Positions 49,533 to 56,975 of a DNA stretch of 64,000 nucleotides are shown here, piece by piece. Within the stretch, counting starts at the first letter, position 1. The number at the start of each line of letters is the position of its first letter. The translations under genes were made by a program, and so were the position numbers. The notes under the pieces are model-generated. The model was not told the origin of the DNA, searched no databases, and saw only the letters and a list, made by a program, of their open reading frames with translations. The DNA lies in contig NZ_JAWUEL010000007.1 of NCBI RefSeq assembly GCF_034119425.1, positions 21,326 to 85,325 on the forward strand. Direction: 5' to 3'. The stretch is from Actinotignum schaalii_C (GTDB lineage Bacteria > Actinomycetota > Actinomycetes > Actinomycetales > Actinomycetaceae).

Positions 49533-50659
49533 TGGACGGCTGGGTTAGAGCCGAGAGGCTTCGAGCTCTGAAAGATATCACGGGAGTGAGTCAGCAGGAT
49601 CTTAGTGACCTGCTGGGCGTGAGCCAATCCTTTATCTCCAAGGTGCTCCGGAAAGAAAACATGCTTTCAGAGGAGCACGCGGTGCGGGCAGCGGAAGGTC
49701 TCCATGCGCCACTGTCTTTCTTCGCGGTAGATGATTCGAAGTTCGCCAACACAACCGCGACTTTCCGTAAATCTAGTACCGCCACAGTAACCGCTGAACG
49801 CAAGGTCAATCAGCTCGCGCGAGAAGTTAACCGCGCCTGGGATGTAGTTTCACGAGAATCTGGGTACCTCGATTTTCCCAGTACTGATTTGCTTGCTGCG
49901 GGCTTGGGTGTGGAAAAGGTCGCTGAACAGACTCGTAAGGTTCTTGGGCTCAGTGCCACGGAGCCGATTCAGAATGTCACCCATATCCTCGGGCTTCTTG
50001 GGGTTGCTGTGGTGTACCCCTTACTGGAGGACGCCGAAGACGCCGGACACCTCGCGATTTCCCTGCCTAGCAGGGAAAATACTCGCCCAGCGGTCAGTAT
50101 TGTGCACCGTACGGAGGGTGCGCGCCAGCGCCTCACCCTCGCTCACGAACTTGGGCACCTTCTATTCGATCAGGATCTTTCCCAGCCGATTCATTCCACT
50201 CGCGCTCCGCAAGAACGCCGTGCCTACGATTTTGCGGGGGCGCTTTTGCTTCCGGAGTCCGTGGCGCGGGCGCGTATTAATGAAACGACGCTGCTACGTA
50301 GCTTGCTCGATATCAGGCGAGAATACGGAATCAGTGTGGCAGCCACCGCAGTGCGTGCCCAGCGCCTTGGGATCATTACGCAGCACCGTTTCCGGAGCCT
50401 ACAGATTCAGTTGGCCAATGCCGGCTGGCGTAAGCGCGAGCCGGTGATTGTCCCTCCGGAAAAGCCTTCCTTGTTCAGGCAAGCGGCGGAGCGAGTATTC
50501 GGCAAGAAAGCCCTGGCTTTTAGGATGTCCGAAACTTTGGGGCTCAAACCGGAATGGATCAACTCCTGGCTGCATCTCGATTCCGCTGCCGATACCGCTA
50601 CTGTGGGCAAGTTCGGTGACGGTGGCGAATCGCAGGTTATCCGGTTGCGCCAGAGATAA
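49520..50659 (+). CDS. XRE helix-turn-helix / ImmA-IrrE metallopeptidase
   Basis: 379 residues. An N-terminal XRE HTH (ALKDITGVSQQDLSDLLGVS then QSFISKVLRKE) joins an ImmA/IrrE Zn-peptidase domain with LTLAHELGHLLF (HExxH, His209 and His213) and the downstream acidic residue in YDFAGALLLPE. Such fusions act as repressors whose peptidase relieves repression after DNA damage or phage signals, or as antitoxins. The GTG start lies inside the end of the upstream gene after GGAG. It probably binds the palindrome at 48813-48833. Confidence 0.87.
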   Translation: MQPIVDGWVRAERLRALKDITGVSQQDLSDLLGVSQSFISKVLRKENMLSEEHAVRAAEGLHAPLSFFAVDDSKFANTTATFRKSSTATVTAERKVNQLAREVNRAWDVVSRESGYLDFPSTDLLAAGLGVEKVAEQTRKVLGLSATEPIQNVTHILGLLGVAVVYPLLEDAEDAGHLAISLPSRENTRPAVSIVHRTEGARQRLTLAHELGHLLFDQDLSQPIHSTRAPQERRAYDFAGALLLPESVARARINETTLLRSLLDIRREYGISVAATAVRAQRLGIITQHRFRSLQIQLANAGWRKREPVIVPPEKPSLFRQAAERVFGKKALAFRMSETLGLKPEWINSWLHLDSAADTATVGKFGDGGESQVIRLRQR

Positions 50660-50677
50660 GCAGAGTGAAAAGAGGAT

Positions 50678-50708
50678 CAGCCCACACCAAGAAAACTTGG
50701 GCAGGCTG
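50678..50708 (+). terminator. Possible terminator hairpin after XRE-ImmA gene
   Basis: CAGCC (50678-50682) pairs with GGCTG (50704-50708) and CCAAG-AAAA-CTTGG lies inside. The lack of a U-tract makes this weak. Confidence 0.35.
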
Positions 50709-50803
50709 AACTATTGGCTTGACCGTAGCACGCAAGTCTGTGTCCGTTCAAGTGAATTACTTCGTGTTTGCATCTATGGCTCCGATACGCGAGCCGCGCC
50801 CAT

Positions 50804-51259
50804 TTAGATGCCTTTACGGATCTTGCGGAGTTCGCGCATCGCTACCTCGACATCCTCGGGAGTCTGGTCATAAAGACCCAACTCGTACGTAATATCCGAG
50901 ATATCGTCCAGCGCTTCCTTTGCCACCCGCCGCTGCTTCTCGCGATAGTTCAGCACATCCGAGAGCCGGAGATGGGTGGTAATTTTCCAGAACGGTATAA
51001 CGCCTTCCTCGCATAGCTTCACAACGGTCGGGAGGGCCATATTCAGCAGATCGGCAGCTTCCTGAGTGGAAATTTCCCTATCCCCATCGGGTTCCTCCTG
51101 CACGGCCATTGAAATCTGCGCGCGCAGCAGAGGCGGAACTTCTACAGCAATACCATCAAAAACCAATTCGACCCTGCGTGCGTGAGCGAGGAGCTGGCAA
51201 ATTCGATCCATCGCCTCCAGATCTACCTGAGTATTTTTCTGATCATCCGAAGTCGTCAT
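50804..51259 (-). CDS. Helix-turn-helix antitoxin, second copy (no toxin downstream)
   Basis: 151 residues. A close paralogue of the protein at 51967-52422, sharing the central EVPPLLRAQISMAVQEEPDG and the excisionase/MerR-like HTH (STQEAADLLNMALPTVVKLCEEG). Such proteins pair with PIN-domain toxins. This copy follows the PIN gene and has its own promoter-like upstream region (ACACCTCCTTTTCGTTTC) duplicated from copy 1, but no toxin gene of its own. It may protect against the neighbouring toxin or cross-regulate it. The start at 51259 has AGGAGGTG upstream. Confidence 0.82.
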   Translation of the reverse strand: MTTSDDQKNTQVDLEAMDRICQLLAHARRVELVFDGIAVEVPPLLRAQISMAVQEEPDGDREISTQEAADLLNMALPTVVKLCEEGVIPFWKITTHLRLSDVLNYREKQRRVAKEALDDISDITYELGLYDQTPEDVEVAMRELRKIRKGI

Positions 51260-51385
51260 GGCACACCTCCTTTTCGTTTCTGGTGTAACTGCCCTTGCCC
51301 GGGTGGGTGGGTAGGGAAGACTGTATCTGTAAGCAGCGGTCGAAAAGTAGTCCAACCATCGACCGTGCATGGAATCCTATGACTT

Positions 51386-51967
51386 CTAAAGCGGAAGGTA
51401 TTTGAGCACTTCCGTGGAGAAGTGCGGTGTGTGGGTGGCGATCCCTGCCGCTACCTCGCGTTCTGATAGTCGGTGACCCTTGTGCCCAGTGCGTCGCGCG
51501 ATATTTCGAATAGCTTGGGCGATGGGTAAAGGACTCTCCCACCACAGTTCAAGGAGGAATTCATCAGGATGTTGCGCGGTGAGATTATTGGGAAGAAGCG
51601 CAGACGGAAAGTGCTTGAGGTTGAACGTGACGATCACATCTGATCCGCTTCGGAGAGCGCCCTCAATAATATGTGCATCACCGAGATCAGGCAGATCGCC
51701 ATAATTCTCTATCGAGTCACAAAGGATCCCGACTCGCGCTACTGGAAAAGCATGATTCATTTGGTGCAGCAGACGGGCGGAATACTCAATAGTTGCTGGT
51801 ATAGGAATTCCGCGTTCCCTCCGCAATCGCGAGACAGTCCTGATCAATTCCGTTTCTACTCCGGGTGACCAAGAGATACGGTAAACGCCGATGAAAGCGA
51901 TCTCAAAGAGAACGTCCCGCAGGCGCGAGGGGACGATCACGCAAGCATCGAGAAAAGCCGCGCGCAT
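51386..51967 (-). CDS. PIN-domain toxin (putative RNase)
   Basis: 193 residues. PIN acidic residues are placed as expected: Asp7 in MRAAFLDACV, Glu38 in GVETEL and the Asp of LGDAHIIEGAL, followed by VTFNLKHFP. The C-terminal part is helical and longer than in VapC. This subfamily (PIN with an HTH-excisionase partner) is common in actinobacteria. It should cut RNA when freed from its antitoxin. Its ATG overlaps the antitoxin stop by one base (TAATG), the usual coupling of a toxin-antitoxin operon. Confidence 0.87.
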   Translation of the reverse strand: MRAAFLDACVIVPSRLRDVLFEIAFIGVYRISWSPGVETELIRTVSRLRRERGIPIPATIEYSARLLHQMNHAFPVARVGILCDSIENYGDLPDLGDAHIIEGALRSGSDVIVTFNLKHFPSALLPNNLTAQHPDEFLLELWWESPLPIAQAIRNIARRTGHKGHRLSEREVAAGIATHTPHFSTEVLKYLPL

Positions 51968-52422
51968 TAGTTCCCACTGCCCATCTCGCGGATTGCCTGG
52001 TCGATGACTTCGGGGTCTTCGTCGTAATCGCCCATGGCGTAGGAATCTGCCATGAGAGCATCGAGAGCTTCACGAGTTTGCTGCCGCTGCTTTTCGCGAT
52101 AGTTCAGAACATCCGAGAGCCAGAGCCGGCGATGGGTTGTAATTTTCCGGAACGGTATTGCGCCTTCCTCGCATAGCTTCACCACGGTTGGGCGGGTCAT
52201 ATTCAAAAGGTCGGCAGCTTCCTGAGTGGAAATCTCCCTATCCCCATCCGGTTCCTCCTGCACGGCCATCGAAATCTGCGCGCGCAGCAGCGGCGGAATT
52301 TCGATAGTGACACCATCAAAGGTCAATCCAACCCTGCGTGACTTAGCGAGAAGCTTGCGGATTCGATCCATGATCTCCGGATCAATCTGCGCGATTTTGT
52401 CATCGTGTGAAACAGTTGTCAC
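51967..52422 (-). CDS. Helix-turn-helix antitoxin of the PIN module
   Basis: 151 residues, GTG start after AGGAGGTG. The central HTH (STQEAADLLNMTRPTVVKLC) is of the excisionase type, and the acidic C-terminus (YDEDPEVIDQAIREM) probably contacts the toxin. It precedes and overlaps the PIN gene, so it both represses the operon and neutralises the toxin, by analogy with known families. A nearly identical central region occurs in the second copy at 50804-51259. Confidence 0.85.
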   Translation of the reverse strand: MTTVSHDDKIAQIDPEIMDRIRKLLAKSRRVGLTFDGVTIEIPPLLRAQISMAVQEEPDGDREISTQEAADLLNMTRPTVVKLCEEGAIPFRKITTHRRLWLSDVLNYREKQRQQTREALDALMADSYAMGDYDEDPEVIDQAIREMGSGN

Positions 52423-52537
52423 GTCACACCTCCTTTTCGTTTCTTTCGTTTCTAGTGTAGTGGGTGACGCTCATCGAGGGAAGACTTCATCACGCTGGTT
52501 GGGGAACCCCGCATCGCCCCCACCTTGGCCAAGCCGC

Positions 52538-52543
52538 TACGAT
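52538..52543 (+). promoter_or_regulatory. Leaderless-type -10 hexamer for DUF4261 gene
   Basis: TACGAT ends 7 nt before the ATG at 52551. No Shine-Dalgarno is visible. Confidence 0.4.
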
Positions 52544-52550
52544 AGGGCAC

Positions 52551-53321
52551 ATGGCTCAAGTTCCGGTGTCCGCTATTCATCCTGTTGCCCCTGACCACCT
52601 GGGCGCCGTCGCCCTTTTTAGTGCGCCGATTGACGTGCGCGCGGCGCTGGAACGCGTGGAAGTGGACGGCCAGGCCCTCGATGTCCACCTGGATGAGCTC
52701 CCCGGCGGGCAGGTGTTCAATTTTCTGGCCAGTGGCGTGACCGTGCTGCTCACGCCCGTCTCCGGGCCGGCCGCGCTGGAGGGCGCCACTCCGCCGCACG
52801 CTTTTCACATCATGATGACGTTCTTCTCCGATATGGCGCGCTCCGGGGAGGACATGCCCGACCCGGTGAGCGACGACTTTGCGGCGCGGCGTCGTACCTC
52901 CATGCACACACTGCACCGGGTGTACACGGCCGTGATCCGTTCCCTCATGGGCGAGGAAGCCGCGGTGGGCGTGGCGCGCCCCGAGCTGGGCATCATCTCC
53001 CCCGCCGATGTGGTGACCGGTTATCGGATCGACGCCGCAGACCCGTTCCTGCTGTGGATTTACGTGCCGATACACGCCGGCGAGGTGGTGTCCGGGCGCA
53101 CCGTGGGCCTGCCGCTTTTCGGGCACCTCGACCTCGAGGTGAAGGACAGTCACCGCCCGCGCGAGGCCGTGTACGAACTGCTCGCGAACACCGCCGGATA
53201 TATTATTTCCGACGGCGCAACCCTCATGCCAGGGCAAACTCTGGGCACCGCCGCTGATGAGTCCATCGCCATCGCCCAGGGCCGCGACGGCGACACTCCG
53301 ACGCTGTGGTTGCTTTACTAG
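52551..53321 (+). CDS. DUF4261-like hypothetical protein
   Basis: 256 residues with no signal peptide or membrane segment. The C-terminal block (FGHLDLEVKDSHRPREAVYE then LLANTAGYIISDGATLMPGQTLG) resembles DUF4261, a family of unknown function in which a late strand pair and a GxTxG-like end are conserved. The composition is typical of the core genome, unlike the toxin-antitoxin genes upstream. Its stop overlaps the convergent RelA/SpoT gene's stop in a shared CTAG. Confidence 0.7.
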   Translation: MAQVPVSAIHPVAPDHLGAVALFSAPIDVRAALERVEVDGQALDVHLDELPGGQVFNFLASGVTVLLTPVSGPAALEGATPPHAFHIMMTFFSDMARSGEDMPDPVSDDFAARRRTSMHTLHRVYTAVIRSLMGEEAAVGVARPELGIISPADVVTGYRIDAADPFLLWIYVPIHAGEVVSGRTVGLPLFGHLDLEVKDSHRPREAVYELLANTAGYIISDGATLMPGQTLGTAADESIAIAQGRDGDTPTLWLLY

Positions 53322-54412
53322 TTCTCCCCGAAATAGGGCGCGATTCTGCGATTGAACACATCCAAATTTGCGGTGTAGTTTGGGAACGCCAGGGCAAGAT
53401 TTTCCGGTGTGCGCGCATGAACTAATACCGTGTCGCGAGTTTGCCCAAATACATCATTTTCTTCGCGGTCATTGTAGGCGCGTACGGCATTCGCGAGGGC
53501 CGAGTGTGCAAAAGGCTCGGCTCGCAGGCTCTGGGCTTCCTGGTCGTATTCGAGGACGTACAAGCTTGTGCCTTCGCCACCGGCGGTGGGTGCTGGGATG
53601 AAGTTCTGATAGCTGCTGGCGGATGAGTTGGCAAGATCGTGGAAGAGAACGCGGTACTTTTCAGATGCTCTCAATTCTGCGAGAAGCTCGTTTTCATCGG
53701 AGGGCATTCCGGGTGGAACGGGTTGATTCTCCGAGAGAGCGAAAAGTGCGGAGACAATCTGGAAGAACCTGCGATTGGTTTTTTCGGATTCGTCCATGGT
53801 GGCCGCTATGGCTGGGTTTTTGTAATTCCGTTCGTACATGAATCCAGCAACCTCGAGAGCGGTGGCCCACGCGTGTTGAAGAAATGTTCGGACCTGGATC
53901 TCGATTCGATGCGACGTGGGTGTTGGGGGTGTCAGAGTAATCAGGTGGTAGGACCTGTATCCACTACGTTGCGGTGCTCGTATATAGTCCTTCACCCCGT
54001 TGTTGGGTTTGAGATCCATCTTTTTGGAGAGAGTGGTAGCAATATCGAAAACATCATCGCAGCTATTCGTGATGATGCGGCAGCCACCGATATCATCCAT
54101 GGCGCCCAGGTGAAAATTGTTCGTCGGACGACTGAGCTTTGCTACGATGGAGCTAATTCGCTTGAGTCGGAAAGTGACAAGGGAGCCAGGGATATCTGCG
54201 GTAATATCCCGGGCCACAGCAAAAGCGTTGAGGGTTGGTTCCAGATGTTGGGAACGCCAGTTTTGGAGGGTAACAAGCGCATTCGCGGAAAACTGGTCTT
54301 CTTGACAGCGAACCTCAGCATCTTCAGGATGCTCGGTGTAGAGCTTCGCCAAGACCCTGCCGGCGCTCGTTGCGGCGGACTTGGAGATTGTGGAGCTCGG
54401 GCTTTCGTCCAT
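53318..54412 (-). CDS. RelA/SpoT-domain synthetase, candidate toxSAS
   Basis: 364 residues starting at ATG 54412 (MDESPSS). The (p)ppGpp-synthetase core is intact: TFRLKRISSIVAKL, MDDIGGCRI (about 105-113), KDYIRAPQRSGYRSYHL (about 141-157) and EIQVRTFLQHAWATALE (about 171-187). There is no HD hydrolase domain and no TGS/ACT, so this is a single-domain synthetase with a long C-terminal extension of about 165 residues. Such proteins either make (p)ppGpp/(p)ppApp or pyrophosphorylate tRNA. The divergent neighbour is a Panacea-domain gene, the antitoxin family of toxSAS enzymes, so a toxin role is likely. Biochemistry is not shown. Confidence 0.85.
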   Translation of the reverse strand: MDESPSSTISKSAATSAGRVLAKLYTEHPEDAEVRCQEDQFSANALVTLQNWRSQHLEPTLNAFAVARDITADIPGSLVTFRLKRISSIVAKLSRPTNNFHLGAMDDIGGCRIITNSCDDVFDIATTLSKKMDLKPNNGVKDYIRAPQRSGYRSYHLITLTPPTPTSHRIEIQVRTFLQHAWATALEVAGFMYERNYKNPAIAATMDESEKTNRRFFQIVSALFALSENQPVPPGMPSDENELLAELRASEKYRVLFHDLANSSASSYQNFIPAPTAGGEGTSLYVLEYDQEAQSLRAEPFAHSALANAVRAYNDREENDVFGQTRDTVLVHARTPENLALAFPNYTANLDVFNRRIAPYFGEN

Positions 54413-54466
54413 GCTAGAATTATAACCAAATTGCCGGTCCGAATACGTGACGTGAGGAGGTGCGGG

Positions 54467-54907
54467 ATGGCGAATGTCGAAGATATTGCCGGGCGTATTC
54501 TTGAGCGCTGCGGGCGGATGACCACGATGAAATTGCAAAAACTCACCTTCTACTGCCAGGCCGCTTATCTCGGTCAAACTGGCCGGCCTCTTTTCGACGG
54601 AGACTTTCAAGCGTGGGTGAATGGCCCGGTATCACCAGATCTCTTCGCTCAACACCGGCACAAGTTTTTCATTAACCCGGGCGAGCTGCGCAGTCGGGGT
54701 GAAGGGCTTTCTGATCAGCAGCGGGGCGTTGTTGATGCCGTATGCGCGAAGTTGGGCGAGTTGAATCCAAACGAGTTGGTTGAGAAAACTCATCGCGAAG
54801 CTCCGTGGCGGGAAGCTCGCAAGGACTGTGATACTGAAACTCGCTCAACCGTGGTTATTCCTCGAGCTGTTATTGAGGAGTACTACCGGGCCAATCCGGT
54901 TCTATAG
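54467..54907 (+). CDS. Panacea-domain (DUF4065) protein, candidate antitoxin
   Basis: 146 residues. DUF4065/SocA-like hallmarks: MKLQKLTFYCQAAYL near residue 20, FDGDFQAWVNGPVSPDLF, and the end motif KTHREAPWREAR. Panacea proteins neutralise many unrelated toxins, including toxSAS synthetases, and also occur as GepA-like phage-associated proteins. The start at 54467 has GAGGAGG 7 nt upstream. It shares a 54-bp divergent promoter region with the RelA/SpoT gene, which is unusual because known pairs mostly lie on one strand. A strong terminator follows its stop. Confidence 0.85.
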   Translation: MANVEDIAGRILERCGRMTTMKLQKLTFYCQAAYLGQTGRPLFDGDFQAWVNGPVSPDLFAQHRHKFFINPGELRSRGEGLSDQQRGVVDAVCAKLGELNPNELVEKTHREAPWREARKDCDTETRSTVVIPRAVIEEYYRANPVL

Positions 54908-54915
54908 GTGGTGGC

Positions 54916-54955
54916 ATAAGTAAAGGAGGGGTGACAGCACCCCTCCTTTACTTAT
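54916..54955. terminator. Strong bidirectional terminator after Panacea gene
   Basis: A 17-bp perfect stem (54916-54932 with 54939-54955; core AAAGGAGGGGT) and a 6-nt loop, 9 bp after the stop. It also serves the convergent TM2 gene. Confidence 0.9.
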
Positions 54956-55003
54956 CACTTCAAGGGTGTTTGGGATCCCGAACATGCAGGACAGGAGTAT
55001 GAA

Positions 55004-55336
55004 TTAGTAAATCCAATCCCCGCTCTGGGTGAAGATGAAATCGTCACCGGGGTACTTGCTGAGCTTCACGCAGCCGATAATGAAATCAACCAGCGGCCAG
55101 ATGCCGAGGGTCAGCCAAGAAAGGAAAATCATCGCAATACCGAGGCCCACCTGCCCGCGCAGGAAACGGTGGACGCCGAAGCCTCCCAAGAAGAAAGCAA
55201 GGAGCACGTAAACGATCTTATTGACCGTGCGGAATTGCGGCTCTTGGTAGTAATAGGCAGGTGGTGGTGTGGGGTAGGTGTTCTGCTCCGGCGCCCACTG
55301 GTCGTTGGGGCGCGGGTACGGTTCAAAAGCGCTCAT
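55004..55336 (-). CDS. TM2-domain membrane protein
   Basis: 110 residues. A Pro/Tyr/Gln-rich cytoplasmic N-terminus is followed by the TM2 domain: two helices (IVYVLLAFFLGGFGVHRFLRG and IAMIFLSWLTLGIWPLVDFI, given as segments) joined by a short loop, with the FGVHRFYLG-like and DxI/DxxxI motifs. TM2 proteins are widespread and of unknown role. The start at 55336 lacks a clear ribosome site. The gene converges on the Panacea gene. Confidence 0.87.
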   Translation of the reverse strand: MSAFEPYPRPNDQWAPEQNTYPTPPPAYYYQEPQFRTVNKIVYVLLAFFLGGFGVHRFLRGQVGLGIAMIFLSWLTLGIWPLVDFIIGCVKLSKYPGDDFIFTQSGDWIY

Positions 55337-55473
55337 TGATCCAATCTCTCCTTGTGCCTGGTATGTCACGAGCTCCTGCCGAAAAGTATAGCTGGCGGGC
55401 GCGTGAGCTGGGTTGCTGCGCATGGAGCGTGAATACCAAGACTCTTAACGGCCCGAAGGTAATACTGAGATGA

Positions 55474-55533
55474 TTGCGAAAGTGATAACAGAATAATTGC
55501 AAGAGTGATAGTAAAATCCTTGCAGGAGTGACA
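55474..55533 (+). repeat. Three iteron-like direct repeats (14 bp, 23-bp period)
   Basis: TTGCGAAAGTGATA (55474-55487), TTGCAAGAGTGATA (55497-55510) and TTGCAGGAGTGACA (55520-55533) follow the consensus TTGCRRRAGTGAYA at an exact 23-bp period, ending 30 bp before the DUF4143 gene. Confidence 0.8.
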
Positions 55534-55550
55534 AAGGGGCGAGGAGTCGC

Positions 55551-55556
55551 TAGGCT
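55551..55556 (+). promoter_or_regulatory. Leaderless-type -10 hexamer for DUF4143 gene
   Basis: TAGGCT ends exactly 6 nt before the ATG at 55563. Confidence 0.45.
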
Positions 55557-55562
55557 CAAAGC

Positions 55563-56813
55563 ATGGCTTATATTCGGCGCGCGGTCGATACAACACTGCA
55601 ACAAGACCTGGAAATCATGGGTGGCGTGGTGATTGAAGGTGCGCGCGGCTGTGGCAAAACGGAAACCGGTATATTCCACTCCAAATCGGAATTCCGCGTG
55701 GACCAAGCATCCAACCAGCGCCTGGCGGAACTCAATCCCCAGGGAGTTCTGGAAGGCGATGTTCCCCGGCTCGTTGATGAGTGGCAGCTCGCCCCGATCC
55801 TCTGGAACGAAATCCGCCACGAAATCGACGCGCGGCGCGCTCCGGGCCAGTTCATTTTATCGGGCTCGGCCACTCCGGCTGACTCGATTACCCGCCACAC
55901 CGGGGCTGGCCGGCTTTCCCGGGTGCGCATGCGCCCCATGGCCCTGGGCGAAGCCTATCCGCGGGAAGACCGCATCACCCTGAACGAGCTACGCACCGCC
56001 GCGCAGGTTCGCTACGTACCCGGTGCCCTTAGCTACTCCGAACTCGCTACCGAAGCGGTGCGAGGCGGCTGGCCCTTCCTTGTTTCCTCGCAAAATCCTG
56101 CCTTTATCCGATTCGTCCACAACTACGTGGACAATATCGCGCATGCGGACCTCGCGCAGGTGGACGCCCGCTTCGACCCGGAACGGGTGCGGCGCCTACT
56201 GCGCTCCCTCGCCCGTAATATCGCGAGTGAAACCGCGGCCACCACCCTCTCCCAAGATATTTCTGCGGACGGCGGCCAGCTCTCCCCACAAAGCGTACGA
56301 ACCTACATAGATGCGCTCACCCGCATTTTCATCGTTGAGGAACTCCCGCCCTGGAGTGGGTCCTTGCGCTCAAAAACCCGGCTCCGTAAACAGGCGAAAC
56401 TGCATTTCTGCGACCCCTCCCTGGCGCTCGCGGCCCTCCGCGCGACCCCGGAAGAACTCGCGAATGACCCCGAATATTTCGGTCAAATCTTCGAATCGAT
56501 GGCGGTCCGGGACATCCGCACCTATGCAGAACAGATTGGCGCCACCTGTTTCGGTTACCGAGATAATACCGGCCTCGAAGTAGATATTCTGCTGGAGTTC
56601 AGCGATGGCCACTGGGCTGGCATCGAAGTGAAACTCGGTGAATCGGATAGCGCCGTGAGCGCGGGCGAACGCAATTTACTCCGGCTGCGTGACGCCCGCA
56701 TGGTGAAGGCTCCGGATTTCTTGGCGGTGGTGACCGGCGGCCGCACCGCATTCACGTTGCCAAGTGGCGTTCATATTCTTCCCCTGAGCACCATGGGGCC
56801 GTTACTTACATAG
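55563..56813 (+). CDS. AAA_14/DUF4143 ATPase
   Basis: 416 residues. The Walker A reads EGARGCGKTET and Walker B LVDEWQLAP, as in AAA_14. The C-terminal DUF4143 domain holds a PD-(D/E)xK-like end with GLEVDILLEF and WAGIEVKLGE (D...ExK), suggesting nuclease ancestry. Such genes are scattered in bacterial and archaeal genomes as single accessory genes, and their function is unknown. A leaderless-type TAGGCT lies 6 nt before the ATG, and three iteron-like repeats lie further upstream. Confidence 0.87.
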   Translation: MAYIRRAVDTTLQQDLEIMGGVVIEGARGCGKTETGIFHSKSEFRVDQASNQRLAELNPQGVLEGDVPRLVDEWQLAPILWNEIRHEIDARRAPGQFILSGSATPADSITRHTGAGRLSRVRMRPMALGEAYPREDRITLNELRTAAQVRYVPGALSYSELATEAVRGGWPFLVSSQNPAFIRFVHNYVDNIAHADLAQVDARFDPERVRRLLRSLARNIASETAATTLSQDISADGGQLSPQSVRTYIDALTRIFIVEELPPWSGSLRSKTRLRKQAKLHFCDPSLALAALRATPEELANDPEYFGQIFESMAVRDIRTYAEQIGATCFGYRDNTGLEVDILLEFSDGHWAGIEVKLGESDSAVSAGERNLLRLRDARMVKAPDFLAVVTGGRTAFTLPSGVHILPLSTMGPLLT

Positions 56814-56878
56814 CGATATCTACTCGTACCGTAGGGATACGCAATACATGCGGCGACAATCCTTCCGCACGGGATAGA

Positions 56879-56928
56879 ACTGCCCCGCTTTCTCGATTCT
56901 TGCAACCGCATCGAGAAAGCGGGGCAGT
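56879..56928. terminator. Bidirectional terminator, 19-bp stem
   Basis: A perfect 19-bp stem (56879-56897 with 56910-56928; core GCCCCGCTTTCTCGAT) and a 12-nt loop between the convergent DUF4143 and surface-protein genes. Confidence 0.85.
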
Positions 56929-56975
56929 TAGCGGGATGCTTATGTCAGCTGCGGTTATATGAGCAGCTGGTTGCG

